From an uncultured Luteimonas sp. (GTDB lineage Bacteria; Pseudomonadota; Gammaproteobacteria; Xanthomonadales; Xanthomonadaceae), in NCBI GenBank assembly GCA_934541015.1, contig CAKTDC010000012.1, positions 1-64,000 on the forward strand: 64,000 bases of DNA, given 5' to 3'. This document shows positions 32,381-41,949 of this stretch, piece after piece. The notes beneath the pieces are model-generated. The model was not told the origin of the DNA. It did not search any database and saw only the letters and a program-made list of their open reading frames with translations. The position numbers and the translations under genes were made by a program. Position 1 is the stretch's first letter; each line of letters starts with the position of its first letter.

Positions 32381-33676
32381 TCAGCCCGCCCGGGACACCA
32401 GCAGCGCGACCAGCGCGTCCGCGTCCGCCGCGAGGGCATCGGCCGTGGCCGGCCGCGCCAGGCACTCGGCCAGCGCCGGCGGCGGCGCGACGACGTGGCC
32501 GACCAGCGGCTCGACGATGCTGTCGAACTTGGCCGGATGCGCGGTGGCGACCACCGCCCACGGCCGGGTGTCGCCGGCGGCGCGCAGCTCCTCCAGCAGC
32601 TTCAGCCCGGTGGCGGTGTGCGGGCAGGGCACCACGCCGTGGCGGCGCGGGGCGTCGCGGATCACCTCCGAGATGGTGGCGTCGTCCACCGACTGCGCGA
32701 CAAAGCCGGCGCGCAGTGCGGCGTCGCTGTCGTGCCAGTGGCGCAGGCGCTCGAAGTTGCTCGGCGCGCCCACGTCCATGGCGTTGGCCAGCGTCGCCTG
32801 CGTCGGCTGCGCGGCGTAGTCGCCGCCGGCGAAGTAGCGCGGCAGGGTGTCGTTGGCGTTGCAGGCCAGGCGGATCTGGCCCACCGGCGCGCCCATGCGC
32901 CGCGCCACGTACGCCGCGCAGGCGTTGCCGAGGTTGCCGGTGGGCACGATGAAGTTGAGCGCGGCGCCGTGGCGGGCGCGATAGTGCGTGGCGGTGTGCG
33001 CGTAGTACGCCGCCTGCGGCAGCAGCCGGCCGAGGCTGATGCTGTTGGCCGAGCCCAGCGGCACGCGCGCGCGCAGCGCGGCATCGCCCAGGGCCTGCTT
33101 CACCATCGCCTGGCAGTCGTCGAAGCTGCCGGCGACGCGGAAGGCGTGCACGTTGTCGCCCCAGCAGCCGAGGCCGTGCGCCTGCCGCGGCGACACCATG
33201 CCGTCGGGATAGAGGATGACCACGCGGAAGCCGTCGCGGCGGTGGAAGGCGGAGGCGACCGCGGCACCGGTGTCGCCGGAGGTGGCGACGAGGATCGTGG
33301 TGACCGCGTCGGCCGGATCGCGCAGGCCGGCCAGCGCGCCGGCGAGGAAGCGTGCGGCGTAGTCCTTGAAGGCCGCGGTGGGGCCGTGGAACAGCTCCAG
33401 CAGGTGGTCGCCCTCGCCGCGCAGCGCGCGCAGCGGCGCGTCGAAGGCGAACGCGTCGGCGCAGATCCGCGGCAGCCGCTCGCGCAGGCGCGAGCCGGCG
33501 AAGTACGGCGCCAGCGTGCGCGTGGCGGTGTCGACCAGGCTGGCGGCGGGAAGGTCGAAGTCGACCTGCGGGAAGGCGTCGGGCACGTACAGGCCGCCGT
33601 CCGGCGCGAGTCCGGCGACAAGCGCCTCGTCGATCGGTGTGGCGGGCGTGCCGCCGCGGGTGCTGGTGAATTCCAT
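32381..33676 (-). CDS. thrC: Threonine synthase
   Basis: ThrC converts O-phospho-L-homoserine to threonine with pyridoxal phosphate. The protein has 431 residues with the usual N-terminal TSTRGGTPATPIDEALVAGLAPDGGLYVP, the PLP lysine in HGPTAAFKDYAARF (~residue 109), phosphate-binding ATSGDTGAA and GNLGNACAA. The start at 33676 agrees with the family N-terminus; the frame is open upstream without homology. Last gene of the thrA-thrB-thrC unit on the minus strand, 142 bases after thrB, with an inverted repeat in between. Ends at the repeat field. Confidence 0.97.
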   Translation of the reverse strand: MEFTSTRGGTPATPIDEALVAGLAPDGGLYVPDAFPQVDFDLPAASLVDTATRTLAPYFAGSRLRERLPRICADAFAFDAPLRALRGEGDHLLELFHGPTAAFKDYAARFLAGALAGLRDPADAVTTILVATSGDTGAAVASAFHRRDGFRVVILYPDGMVSPRQAHGLGCWGDNVHAFRVAGSFDDCQAMVKQALGDAALRARVPLGSANSISLGRLLPQAAYYAHTATHYRARHGAALNFIVPTGNLGNACAAYVARRMGAPVGQIRLACNANDTLPRYFAGGDYAAQPTQATLANAMDVGAPSNFERLRHWHDSDAALRAGFVAQSVDDATISEVIRDAPRRHGVVPCPHTATGLKLLEELRAAGDTRPWAVVATAHPAKFDSIVEPLVGHVVAPPPALAECLARPATADALAADADALVALLVSRAG

Positions 33677-33712
33677 CGGACTGTCTCGTTGACTGTGGGC
33701 CTGGGCGCGGTG

Positions 33713-33768
33713 AGGCGCGACCGTGAAAATCAATCGCCGCGCTGCACGTGAGTGCCGCGGTCGCGCCT
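33713..33768. promoter_or_regulatory. Inverted repeat between thrB and thrC
   Basis: Perfect 11-bp arms AGGCGCGACCG (33713-33723) and CGGTCGCGCCT (33758-33768) flank a 34-base loop in the only sizeable gap within the operon. It may affect mRNA stability or read-through between thrB and thrC. No T-run follows. Confidence 0.5.
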
Positions 33769-33818
33769 GACGGCGCTCCTGTGCAGGGACTCGCCCCGGC
33801 GAGGGTGAGCCCATCCGG

Positions 33819-34772
33819 TTACGGGGGAAGGAGGTCGGCGCGGGGGGCGTCGACCGGGGTGACGCAGGCGCGGGCGTCGAAGCCGGCGTCGAGGAAGCCC
33901 TGGCGCATGGCCGGCGCCGCGGCCTCCGCGTCCGCACGCGATTCGAACCACGCGAACACGCTGGGCCCGCCGCCGGAAATGCTGGCGCCGAGCGCGCCGT
34001 GGTCGAGCGCGGCCTGCTTGACCCGGGCAAAGCCCGGGATCAGCGCCGCGCGCCGCGGTTCGACCAGGATGTCGTCGAGGCCGGCGCGCACCAGCGCCAG
34101 GTCGCCGCGCTCGAGCCCGAGCAGGAACTGGGCCAGGTGCACGGTGTGCTCCACCACCTGGCCCAGTGGATAGGGCTCGGCCAGCGCCGCGCGCGAGCGC
34201 CGCGTCTCCAGCACCTGGTCCGGATGCACCACCACCGCGTGCAGGCCCGCCGGCACCGGCAGCGACAGGATCCTGTCCGCCGTGGCCAGGGCGATGCCGC
34301 CCAGCAGCATCGGCGCGACGTTGTCGCCGTGGCGGCTGCCGCTGGAGACCGATTCGCCGTCCAGGGTGAACGGATACAGCGCCTCGCGCGACAGCGGCGC
34401 CTCGAGCAGCGCATTGGCGGCGACGATCGCGGCAACGCTCGACGCGGCCGATCCGCCCAGGCCCGAACCCAGCGGTATGCCCTTGCGCAGGCTGACCGCG
34501 AAGCCATGCCCCGGCGCGTGCCGCTCGCGCAGCGACATCAGTGCGCGCCCGGCGGTATTGCGCTCGGCCTCCAGCGGCAGCAGTTCGACGCCCTTGACTT
34601 CGCCGCTGATCGCCTCGATCCGCACCTCCGGTTCGTCGATGCGCCGCACCGTGGCGATGTCGCGCGGGCCGTCGATGGCGTGGCCGAGCAGGTCGAAGCC
34701 CACGCCGATGTTGCCGACGCTGGCGGGGGCGAATGCAGTGGCTTCGATCGGTGGCATGGCGGGAGCAGTCAC
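33819..34772 (-). CDS. thrB: Homoserine kinase
   Basis: This GHMP kinase phosphorylates homoserine with ATP, the step between thrA and thrC. The protein has 317 residues with the N-terminal [16 protein letters not shown] and the ATP loop [13 protein letters not shown] (~residues 97-109), then [15 protein letters not shown] near the C-terminus. It follows thrA by 19 bases. The ATG at 34772 was taken; codons 6 and 7 downstream could serve instead. Confidence 0.97.
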   Translation of the reverse strand: MTAPAMPPIEATAFAPASVGNIGVGFDLLGHAIDGPRDIATVRRIDEPEVRIEAISGEVKGVELLPLEAERNTAGRALMSLRERHAPGHGFAVSLRKGIPLGSGLGGSAASSVAAIVAANALLEAPLSREALYPFTLDGESVSSGSRHGDNVAPMLLGGIALATADRILSLPVPAGLHAVVVHPDQVLETRRSRAALAEPYPLGQVVEHTVHLAQFLLGLERGDLALVRAGLDDILVEPRRAALIPGFARVKQAALDHGALGASISGGGPSVFAWFESRADAEAAAPAMRQGFLDAGFDARACVTPVDAPRADLLPP

Positions 34773-34791
34773 GGGGAAACGGGCAAGGGAA

Positions 34792-37269
34792 TCACAGCGA
34801 GCGGGCGATGGCGAGCACGTCGCCGAACACGCCGGCGGCGGTGACCGCCGGTCCGGCCCCCGGTCCCTGCACCACCAGCGGGTTGTCGGCGTAGCGCACG
34901 GTGGTGAACTGCACCAGGTTGTCGGTCAGGCGGGTGTGGCGGCAGGCGTGGTCGTCGGGCAGCGCGCGCACGCCGACGCTGGCCTCGCCGTCCGGGCCGA
35001 GCCGGGCGATGTGGCGCAGGCCCAGGCCCTGCCGCCCCGCCTCGTCCAGCCGCGCCTGCATCGGCGCGTCCAGCTCGTGCAGCCGCGCCAGGAACTCGTC
35101 GCGGCCGACGTCGCGCAGGGCCTCGGGCACCAGGCTTTCGATCTCCACGTCCTCCACCGACAGCCTGCGCCCGGCCTCGCGCGCCAGGATCACCAGCTTG
35201 CGCGCCACGTCCAGGCCGGACAGGTCGTCGCGCGGGTCGGGTTCGGTATAGCCCATCTCGCGCGCCTGCCGCACCAGCTCCGAGAACGGGCGGCTGCCGT
35301 CGAAGCTGTTGAACAGCCAGGCCAGCGTGCCCGAGAGCATGCCGTCGATCGCCTGCAGCTCGTCGCCGGTGTCGAGCAGGCTGCGCAGGGTGTTGATCAC
35401 CGGCAGGCCGGCGCCGACGGTGGCCTCGTAGGCGAAGCGCGCGCCGGTCTGGCGCTGGGCCTCGCGCAGCGCCGCGTAGCGCGCCCAGTCGCCGCTGCCG
35501 GCGTGCTTGCTCGGGGTGACCACGTGGATGCCGGCGGCCAGCCACTGCGGATAGTGCTGGGCGATGGCGTCGCTGCCGCTGCAGTCGACGATCAGCGCGT
35601 GCGGCAGGTGTTCGGCGCGGATGTGCGCGGCGAAGGCGGCGGCGTCGAAGGCCTCGGCGCTGTCGCTGGCCAGGCGCTCGACCGCCTCGTCGGGATGGAT
35701 CGCGAAATGGTCCAGCGCCATGTAGCCGCTGTTGGCGATGCCGCGCAGGCGCAGGTCGACGTGCGAGTCCGCGCGCAGCCGCGGCAGCACCTTGGCCATC
35801 TGCGACAGCAGCGCGCGCCCGACCTGGCCCGGACCGATCACGCCGACCGACAGCGTCTTGGGCGAGAGCCAGAACGCCGAATGCGCCGCGCGCAGGGCGC
35901 GGGTGGCGTCGGCCGAGGCGATCGCGACCGAGATGTTGCGCTCGCTGGCGCCCTGGGCGATGGCGCGGATGTTCACCCGCGAGCGCGCCAGCGCGCCGAG
36001 CAGGCGCGCGGACACGCCGGGAGTGCCGACCATGCCGTCGCCGACCGCGGCCAGGACGCTGATGCCGGGGGTGACGTTGACCGCCTGCGTGGGCACGTCG
36101 CCCGAGCCGACATCGAAGGCCTCGACCACCGCGGCACGGCCGCGTTCGACCTGGCTGGCGCGCACGATGCAGCAGATCGAATGCTCCGAGGAGCCCTGCG
36201 AGATCATCGTCACCGATACGCCGGCGCGGTGCAGCGCCGAGAACAGCCGCTCGGCGGTGCCCGGAACGCCGACCATGCTGTTGCCGACCAGCTCCAGCAC
36301 CGCCATGTCGCGGACCAGGGTCAGGCCCTTGACCGGCTCGTCGTGATGGCCGTTCCTGGCCACGATCAGGGTGCCGGGCGCGGCCGGGTTGAGCGAGTTG
36401 CGGATGCGCAGCGGGATGCCCGGCACCTGCACCGGCGCCATGGTCTGCGGGTGCAGCACCTTGGCGCCGAAGTAGGCCAGCTCGCAGGCTTCGGCATAGG
36501 ACATCGTCGGCAGCACCACCGCGTCGGGCACCAGCCGCGGGTCGGCCGAGAGCACGCCGTCGACGTCGGTCCAGATGGTCAGCTCGCCGGCCTCGAACAG
36601 GTTGGCGAAGATGGCCGCGGAGTAGTCGCTGCCGTTGCGGCCGAGGGTGGCGTCGCCGCCGTCGGGGTCGCGGGCGATGAAGCCGGTGACCACGGTGTCG
36701 GCGCCGGGATTGGCCTGTCGCCACTGCGCCAGCTGCGCGCGGCTGCGGTCCCAGTCGACCTCCACGCCCATCTCGCCCTCGCGCACGACCAGCACCTCGC
36801 GCGCGTCCAGCCGCTGCCAGCGGCCGGGCGCGGCGCCCGACAGCGCCGCCTGCGCCAGGCGCGAGGACACCAGTTCGCCGTGTCCGTGCAGGCGCGCGAG
36901 CAGGCCGCGGTCGCCGTCGCCGGGCCGTGCGGCCAACTGCTCCAGGTCGGCGCGGAGCGCGTCGAAATCGGCGTCGACCGCGGCGCGCAGGCCGTGCGCG
37001 CCCTGCGGGTCGATGGTGTCGGCCGCCTGCAGGTGGCGCTGGCGCAGGGCCTCCCAGTCGGCGGCCCAGTCGCGTCCCTCCTGCGCCGCTTCGCCCAGCG
37101 CGATCAGCGCGTTGGTGGTGCCGGACATGGCCGAGACCACGACCACGCGCGAGGGCGTGCCGTCGTCGACCAGTCGCGCAAGGCCGAGGATCAGCTCCGG
37201 CGTGGCCAGGCTGGTGCCGCCGAACTTGTGGGTCCGGCGGGTGGGGGAGGGAACGGCGGCAGACGACAT
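34792..37269 (-). CDS. thrA: Bifunctional aspartokinase I / homoserine dehydrogenase I
   Basis: The 825-residue fusion catalyses the first and third steps of threonine synthesis. The aspartokinase domain opens with [13 protein letters not shown] (residues ~14-26) and carries two ACT-type regulatory repeats around 320-460. These are the threonine feedback sites in E. coli ThrA. The homoserine dehydrogenase part begins at [14 protein letters not shown] (~475) and includes [10 protein letters not shown] and the [10 protein letters not shown] segment. First gene of the operon, under the leader and hairpin at 37321-37494. Confidence 0.97.
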   Translation of the reverse strand: MSSAAVPSPTRRTHKFGGTSLATPELILGLARLVDDGTPSRVVVVSAMSGTTNALIALGEAAQEGRDWAADWEALRQRHLQAADTIDPQGAHGLRAAVDADFDALRADLEQLAARPGDGDRGLLARLHGHGELVSSRLAQAALSGAAPGRWQRLDAREVLVVREGEMGVEVDWDRSRAQLAQWRQANPGADTVVTGFIARDPDGGDATLGRNGSDYSAAIFANLFEAGELTIWTDVDGVLSADPRLVPDAVVLPTMSYAEACELAYFGAKVLHPQTMAPVQVPGIPLRIRNSLNPAAPGTLIVARNGHHDEPVKGLTLVRDMAVLELVGNSMVGVPGTAERLFSALHRAGVSVTMISQGSSEHSICCIVRASQVERGRAAVVEAFDVGSGDVPTQAVNVTPGISVLAAVGDGMVGTPGVSARLLGALARSRVNIRAIAQGASERNISVAIASADATRALRAAHSAFWLSPKTLSVGVIGPGQVGRALLSQMAKVLPRLRADSHVDLRLRGIANSGYMALDHFAIHPDEAVERLASDSAEAFDAAAFAAHIRAEHLPHALIVDCSGSDAIAQHYPQWLAAGIHVVTPSKHAGSGDWARYAALREAQRQTGARFAYEATVGAGLPVINTLRSLLDTGDELQAIDGMLSGTLAWLFNSFDGSRPFSELVRQAREMGYTEPDPRDDLSGLDVARKLVILAREAGRRLSVEDVEIESLVPEALRDVGRDEFLARLHELDAPMQARLDEAGRQGLGLRHIARLGPDGEASVGVRALPDDHACRHTRLTDNLVQFTTVRYADNPLVVQGPGAGPAVTAAGVFGDVLAIARSL

Positions 37270-37320
37270 CGGAAGCTCCAGTGGTTGGGCTCCGCGTCGA
37301 TACGAGGTGGAAGCCTTGCG

Positions 37321-37348
37321 CGCTCCGCCCCGTCTCGGGTGCGAAGCG
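37321..37348 (-). promoter_or_regulatory. Putative thr attenuator hairpin
   Basis: Between the leader stop and the thrA start, the minus strand can form an ~11-bp stem with one mismatch (CGCTTCGCACC / GGGGCGGAGCG) and a 6-base loop. It is in the position of an attenuator, but no U-run follows, so termination may be Rho-dependent or the hairpin only regulatory. Confidence 0.4.
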
Positions 37349-37362
37349 GCGTGATCGATTCC

Positions 37363-37494
37363 CTACTGCACGCGCGCCCGCACCCCGGTCCCAATGGTAC
37401 CGGTGGTGGTAATCGTCGCGATCGCGATCGCCGCCGCAGCGGGGCAGGCGCGATTCCGGGTGACGGGGGAGGCGGCGTTCGGCATGGCAAGCAT
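37363..37494 (-). CDS. thrL: thr operon leader peptide
   Basis: A 43-codon reading frame (or 40 from the second ATG at 37485) ends 93 bases before thrA. Its C-terminal half reads AIAIATITTTGTIGTGV. Six of the codons are threonine and five isoleucine, as in E. coli ThrL (TTITTTITITT). Ribosome stalling on Thr and Ile codons should control attenuation of thrABC. No clear Shine-Dalgarno sequence was seen. The start is uncertain, but composition and place are diagnostic. Confidence 0.8.
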   Translation of the reverse strand: MLAMPNAASPVTRNRACPAAAAIAIATITTTGTIGTGVRARVQ

Positions 37495-37763
37495 GAATAC
37501 CGGAGGATGGTGCGGTGCGTCAAGCGCAAAATTGATTGCATCTGGAACCGTGTCCGGCCGCAGCGGCGGGCCGCACCGGCATCGGGGGCGAACCGGTGTC
37601 CCGCTTTCGACGCGCAGTGCGCCGGCGCGCCGCCTGCGTAACATGGGTGCCCTCGAATGCGGGCAGGGCAGCGTGGGCAGGAACTCGGCACGTCGATCAC
37701 GCGCTGCGCGGGGCCGGACCGGCGGCGTTCCTTTCGCCGCGTCCGCAGGGCGGCGCTGAGCGC

Positions 37764-38195
37764 GTGCGCATCTGGTCGCTGCATCCGCGCTATCTCGACC
37801 CGCAGGGCCTGGTCGCGCTCTGGCGCGAGACCCTGCTGGCCAGGGCCGTGCTGCGCGGCCAGACCAGGGGTTACCGGCACCACCCGCAGCTCGAACGCTT
37901 CAACGCGCATCCGCATCCGCGCTCGGCGATCAACGCCTACCTGTCCGCGGTGCACGCGGAGGCGACCGCGCGCGGATACCGCTTCGACCGCAGCAAGCTC
38001 GGGCCGCTCCGGCCGGTCGACATGATCGCGGTCGGCACCGGGCAGATCGACCGTGAATGGGAGCATCTGCGGCGCAAGCTCGCGCTGCGCAGCCCCGCCC
38101 TGCTCGCGCGTTGGGCCGGCGTGTGCCGCCCCGAGGCCCATCCCCTGTTCCGCGTCGTGCCCGGGCCGGTGGCGTCCTGGGAAAAGGCGGAGTAG
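37764..38195 (+). CDS. Pyrimidine dimer DNA glycosylase-family protein (Pyr_excise)
   Basis: The protein has 143 residues and the N-terminus VRIWSLHPRYLDPQGLVALWRETLLARAVLRG, then GYRHHPQLERF and RGYRFDRSK, characteristic of PF03013 proteins related to T4 endonuclease V. These are predicted base-excision enzymes acting on UV-induced dimers; many bacterial members are untested. A GTG start at 37764 matches the family N-terminus exactly; the frame is open back to 37536 but has no homology there. Confidence 0.8.
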   Translation: MRIWSLHPRYLDPQGLVALWRETLLARAVLRGQTRGYRHHPQLERFNAHPHPRSAINAYLSAVHAEATARGYRFDRSKLGPLRPVDMIAVGTGQIDREWEHLRRKLALRSPALLARWAGVCRPEAHPLFRVVPGPVASWEKAE

Positions 38196-38261
38196 TGGCC
38201 GGGCGGCCTTGCGCGGCTATCATCGCTGCGTTCGCATGCGTCCAACGCCCCTCCGCCGCCA

Positions 38262-38609
38262 GTGAAAAAGCCGATCGCCCGCCTCCAGCTCCGCGTCGCC
38301 TTCGATTCCGGCCTGGTCATCGGGCCGGGCAAGGTCGACCTGCTCGAACACGTGCGCGACACCGGCTCGATCTCCGCCGCGGGCCGGCGCATGAAGATGA
38401 GCTACAAGCGCGCCTGGGACCTGATCGACGCGATGAACCGGCACTTCGCCACGCCCGTGGTCGAAACCTCCAAGGGCGGCGCCGGCGGCGGCGGCGCGAA
38501 ACTCACCGCCATGGGCGAAGAGGTGATCGAGCGCTACCGCAGCATCCAGGCGCAGGCGGCCACGGCGGTCGACGCCGAGGTGCTGGCGCTGCACCGCAGG
38601 CTGCGCTGA
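38262..38609 (+). CDS. ModE-like winged helix transcriptional regulator
   Basis: The protein has 115 residues and a LysR/ModE-type helix-turn-helix: LEHVRDTGSISAAGRRMKMSYKRAWDLIDAMN (~residues 28-59), followed by GAGGGGAKLTAMGEEVIERYR. It lacks the molybdate-binding TOBE domains of full ModE. Free-standing ModE-N proteins often regulate molybdenum or metal genes, but none lie nearby. GTG start at 38262. Confidence 0.85.
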   Translation: MKKPIARLQLRVAFDSGLVIGPGKVDLLEHVRDTGSISAAGRRMKMSYKRAWDLIDAMNRHFATPVVETSKGGAGGGGAKLTAMGEEVIERYRSIQAQAATAVDAEVLALHRRLR

Positions 38610-38678
38610 AGCCCCGGGCGCACCGATCGCGCTCCGCTGCGTGAACGCCTGGCGCCGGCGCGGGGGCCGCAGCCGGCC

Positions 38679-39851
38679 TCAGCCGTGCCGATGGGCCACG
38701 AGCAGGGTGATGTCGTCGTAGGGATCAGCGTCGGAGCTGGCCTGGAGGTCGGCGCGGATGCGCGCCAGCGTGTGCCCGGCCGAGGCGCCGGGATCGGCCA
38801 GCAGGGCGAGCAGGCGTTCCTCGGAATAGCGGTTGCCGCCGGCGTCGACCGCATCGGTCACGCCGTCGGTGAAGGCGACCAGGGTCTCTCCCGGGGCCAC
38901 CGTTTCCCGCCCCGCCGCGAACGGCAGCTGCGGCAGCATGCCCACCGCCGGCCCGGTCGGTGCCAGCCGCGTCCGCACGCCGCCGGGGCCGCACACCACC
39001 GGCGCCTCGTGGCCGCCGTTGACGTAGGCCAGGTCGCCGCTGGCGGGCTCGAGCACGGCGAAGAACAGGGTCGCGAACATGTGGTCGCGGTCATGGGTGC
39101 GGGCGATGTAGTCGTTTACTCCGGCGACCAGTTCCCGCGCCTGGGCAGCGGCGTCGCCGTCGGCGGTGAAGATGCGTCCGGCCAGCGCGCGCACCAGGCT
39201 GCGGAACAGCGCCATGAACAGCGCCGCGCCCACGCCCTTGCCGCATACGTCGGCCACCACCATCCCGATGCGATGCTCGCCGGCAAGCGGGAACGCATCG
39301 TAGAAGTCGCCGCTCACCCGCCGCGCCGGCTGGAACCACGCGGCCATTTCCCAGCCCCCGGCGGGCGGCAGCTCCGCGGGCAGGAAGCCGGCCTGGATGT
39401 CGCGCGCGATGTCCATTTCCCGCTCCAGGCTGCGCGCGTACAGCTGTTCGCGGTCGTGCAGGCGCTTCCTGGCCAGGCTCGCGCCCACCCGCGCCCGCAG
39501 GATGTGCGGGTTGAACGGTTTGGGCAGGTAGTCGTCGGCCCCCAGCTCGATACCCCTGATGATGCTGTCGGTATCGCCGAGCGCGGAAATCAGGATCACC
39601 GGAACATGGCGCAGCGCCTCGTCGGCGCGCATCCGCTCCAGCACCTGGTAGCCGTTGAGCCCGGGCATCATGATGTCCAGCAGCACCAGGTCGAAGCCGC
39701 CGCCGGCGAGCATGTCGAGCGCCTGGTGCCCGTCGACGGCGGTCGCGGTGGCGTGGCCCTGGCGGTGCAGGCGCCGCACCAGCAGGTCGCGGTTGGCCTC
39801 GTTGTCGTCGACCACCAGGATGCGGGCGACGTCGTCCTGCGGCGCGCTCAC
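38679..39851 (-). CDS. Response regulator with SpoIIE-type PP2C phosphatase
   Basis: The protein has 390 residues. The receiver domain (1-~125) has the acidic pair DD (15-16), phosphoacceptor Asp59 in VLLDIMMPG and Lys in PKPF. A helical linker (ARSLEREMDIARDIQ) leads to a PP2C/SpoIIE phosphatase (~150-390) with SGDFYDAF, VVADVCGKGVGAALFMAL, and final DPYDDITLLV, carrying the metal-binding aspartates. By family logic it dephosphorylates the STAS antagonist encoded two genes upstream. The GTG start overlaps the patatin stop by 4 bases (GTGA). Last gene of the seven-gene operon. Confidence 0.9.
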   Translation of the reverse strand: MSAPQDDVARILVVDDNEANRDLLVRRLHRQGHATATAVDGHQALDMLAGGGFDLVLLDIMMPGLNGYQVLERMRADEALRHVPVILISALGDTDSIIRGIELGADDYLPKPFNPHILRARVGASLARKRLHDREQLYARSLEREMDIARDIQAGFLPAELPPAGGWEMAAWFQPARRVSGDFYDAFPLAGEHRIGMVVADVCGKGVGAALFMALFRSLVRALAGRIFTADGDAAAQARELVAGVNDYIARTHDRDHMFATLFFAVLEPASGDLAYVNGGHEAPVVCGPGGVRTRLAPTGPAVGMLPQLPFAAGRETVAPGETLVAFTDGVTDAVDAGGNRYSEERLLALLADPGASAGHTLARIRADLQASSDADPYDDITLLVAHRHG

Positions 39852-40738
39852 GTCGTTCCCGCCGCGGTGGCGATGTCGAGCTGCCGCAGGTAGGGCAGCA
39901 CCTCCAGGGTGGCGCGTTCGCCCTGTTCGATGATGTGCGGGATCAGGTGGACGTCGTTGACGTGGATCGCATGCTCGAAGGCCGGCAGGATCGGCACGAT
40001 CTCGGCGTGGTGGGCGGCGCTGTAGAAGGCATAGGTCGAGCGCAGCAGGTTGTTGATCGCGATGGCGGTGGACTGGCCGGCCAGGCCCAGCAGCGAGTCC
40101 AGCCGCCCGGTCGGCGGATTCTCGAAACCCATGGCCAGGATCAGGTCGGCGCCCTCGCGGATGGCCAGGCTGATCGGCAGCGGATCGGACGCGCCGCCGT
40201 CGATCAGCAGCCGCCCTGCGACCGGCCAGGGCCGCAGCAGCAGCGGCATGGCGATGCTGGCGCGGACCGCGTCGGCGATGGAGCCCGAATCGAGGCCGAC
40301 CTTCTCGCCGGTGCGCAGGTCGGTGGCGGCGATGTGCAGCGGGATCCGGGTGTCGGCGAAGGTCGCCTGGCCGAACAGCTCGCGGAGCGCAGCCGCCACG
40401 CCGCGGTCGTCGACCAGGCCGATACGGCCGCTCGATGCCAGGCGGCGCGGCAGCAGCCCGCGCAGCAGCGAGCGGTAGTGGATGCGCTTGAACAGCCCGT
40501 TCCAGAGCCGGTGGCTGTGGCGCTCGGCTTCCAGCGCGTCCATGCCCAGCGCCATCGAGGCGGTGTACAGCGCGCCGCCGCTGCAGCCGACCACCAGGTC
40601 GGGCCGGATGCCCTCGCGCTGCAGCACCTTCCACATGCCCACCGCGGCCGCGCACTTGATCCCGCCCGAGCCGACCACGATGGCCAGCCGCGGGCGGCGT
40701 GGCGGCATGCGCTCTGCCGCCGGCCGCGCTTCAGGCAT
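39848..40738 (-). CDS. Patatin-like phospholipase (first paralogue)
   Basis: The protein has 296 residues. Patatin enzymes use a Ser-Asp dyad to release fatty acids from lipids. Seen are the nucleophile elbow GCSGG with Ser53, DGG with Asp180 and the oxyanion loop VGSGGIKCAAAVG (the family usually has GGGxKG). The long N-terminal extension has no signal peptide, so the protein should be cytoplasmic or peripheral. Overlaps the previous patatin gene by 8 bases and the next gene by 4. Its partner (40731-41600) shares WKVLQREGI and IREGAD motifs, so the two arose by duplication. Confidence 0.88.
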   Translation of the reverse strand: MPEARPAAERMPPRRPRLAIVVGSGGIKCAAAVGMWKVLQREGIRPDLVVGCSGGALYTASMALGMDALEAERHSHRLWNGLFKRIHYRSLLRGLLPRRLASSGRIGLVDDRGVAAALRELFGQATFADTRIPLHIAATDLRTGEKVGLDSGSIADAVRASIAMPLLLRPWPVAGRLLIDGGASDPLPISLAIREGADLILAMGFENPPTGRLDSLLGLAGQSTAIAINNLLRSTYAFYSAAHHAEIVPILPAFEHAIHVNDVHLIPHIIEQGERATLEVLPYLRQLDIATAAGTT

Positions 40739-41600
40739 CGGCCGCCTCCAGCGCCTGGCGCAGGTATCCGAGCTGGGCCTGGGTCGCGCGCTCGCCCTCC
40801 TCGATCACGTAGGGGATCTCGTGGGTGTCGAACAGCCGCACCGGGCGGTCGAAGTCGGGCAGCACCGGGATGATCTCGGCGTGGTGGGCGAGATTGTGGA
40901 AGGCGTAGTTCGCGCGCAGCAGGTTGTTGGTGTAGACGCTGTTGACCTGGAACGCGTAGCGGGTGGCGGAGCGGATGCGCTTTGGGTACGGGCTCTCGAA
41001 GCCCATCGCCAGGATCACGTCGGCGCCCTCGCGGATGGCCACGTCCACCGGCAGCGGATCGGACGCGCAGCCGTCGATCAGCCAGCGGCCGTCGATCTCC
41101 CACGGTTTCCAGATATACGGGATGGCGATGCTCGCGCGCACCGCGTCGCGCACCCGGCCCTGCGACAGCGACACCATCTGCCCGTTGTGCAGGTCGGTGG
41201 CGACCACGTGCAGCGGCACCGCGGTCTGTTCGAAGCGGCGGTCGCCGAACAGCTGGTCCAGCGCCTTCATCAGCGGCCTGTCGCTGACCATTCCCAGCGT
41301 GCCGTCGAAGCCGAACACCTGCGGCAGCACCGCGCCCAGCAGCGAGCGCAGGTCGCGGCGCCGGGTCAGCTCCGGCGTCCACAGCTCGCGGGTCAGGCGT
41401 TCGCAGGTATCGATGTCGTGGCCCAGCGCCATCACCGAGGCGTACAGGCTGCCGCCGCTGCAGCCCACCAGCAGGTCGATGCCGATGCCTTCGCGCTGCA
41501 GGACCTTCCACATGCCCAGGGCGGCGGCGCACTGCACGCTGCCCGAGCCGATGACCAGGGCGACCCGCTTGCGGCGCGGCGGCTTCACGCTCGCGTCCAT
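40731..41600 (-). CDS. Patatin-like phospholipase (second paralogue)
   Basis: The protein has 289 residues with nucleophile Ser48 (GCSGG) and Asp176 in IDGCASDP, where the usual DG(G/A) is DGC. The oxyanion loop is IGSGSVQCAAALG, further from consensus than in its neighbour. Substitutions at both sites suggest altered activity or specificity. The start MDASVKPPRRKRVAL at 41600 was chosen because it overlaps the STAS stop by one base; the upstream frame is not supported. Confidence 0.87.
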   Translation of the reverse strand: MDASVKPPRRKRVALVIGSGSVQCAAALGMWKVLQREGIGIDLLVGCSGGSLYASVMALGHDIDTCERLTRELWTPELTRRRDLRSLLGAVLPQVFGFDGTLGMVSDRPLMKALDQLFGDRRFEQTAVPLHVVATDLHNGQMVSLSQGRVRDAVRASIAIPYIWKPWEIDGRWLIDGCASDPLPVDVAIREGADVILAMGFESPYPKRIRSATRYAFQVNSVYTNNLLRANYAFHNLAHHAEIIPVLPDFDRPVRLFDTHEIPYVIEEGERATQAQLGYLRQALEAADA

Positions 41601-41935
41601 CAGGCGTAGCTGTCCAGCGCCGAGGCGACGTCGTCGTAGCACTTCATGATGGCGGTGAAGCCGCTCAGCTCCAGCACCTTTCGCACCGGCGGGTTGATGC
41701 TGGCCAGGCGCAGGTCGCCGCCGCGCTGGCGCGCCTGCTTGACGGTGGCCAGCAGCGCGCGCAGCCCGGCGCTGCTGGTGTACTCGACCCGCGCCAGGTC
41801 GGCGACCAGGCGGATGTGGCCGGCGTCCACGCAATCCTGCAGCGTGCCCAGCAGGGTGTCGGCGGTGATGCCGTCCACGCTGCCGGAGATCGCCACCACG
41901 GCGGCGTGCCCGGCGGGCTTGATCTCGATGTCCAT
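41600..41935 (-). CDS. STAS-domain anti-sigma factor antagonist
   Basis: The protein has 111 residues, a single STAS domain with GSVDGITADTLLGTLQ, VADLARVEYTSSAGLRALLATV and a phosphorylatable Ser in the TSSAGLR loop (~54-55). Such SpoIIAA/RsbV-like proteins release a partner from the HATPase protein when unphosphorylated. The second ATG (41935) was preferred because GGAGAG lies six bases before it. Confidence 0.92.
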   Translation of the reverse strand: MDIEIKPAGHAAVVAISGSVDGITADTLLGTLQDCVDAGHIRLVADLARVEYTSSAGLRALLATVKQARQRGGDLRLASINPPVRKVLELSGFTAIMKCYDDVASALDSYA

Positions 41936-41949
41936 GGGTGTCTCTCCTT

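Noticed and set aside
32014..32439. Low-complexity protein of Val-Ile-Pro-Ala-Phe repeats
   Set aside because: It is the translation of the 15-bp minisatellite, with no start signal and no neighbours that would support it.
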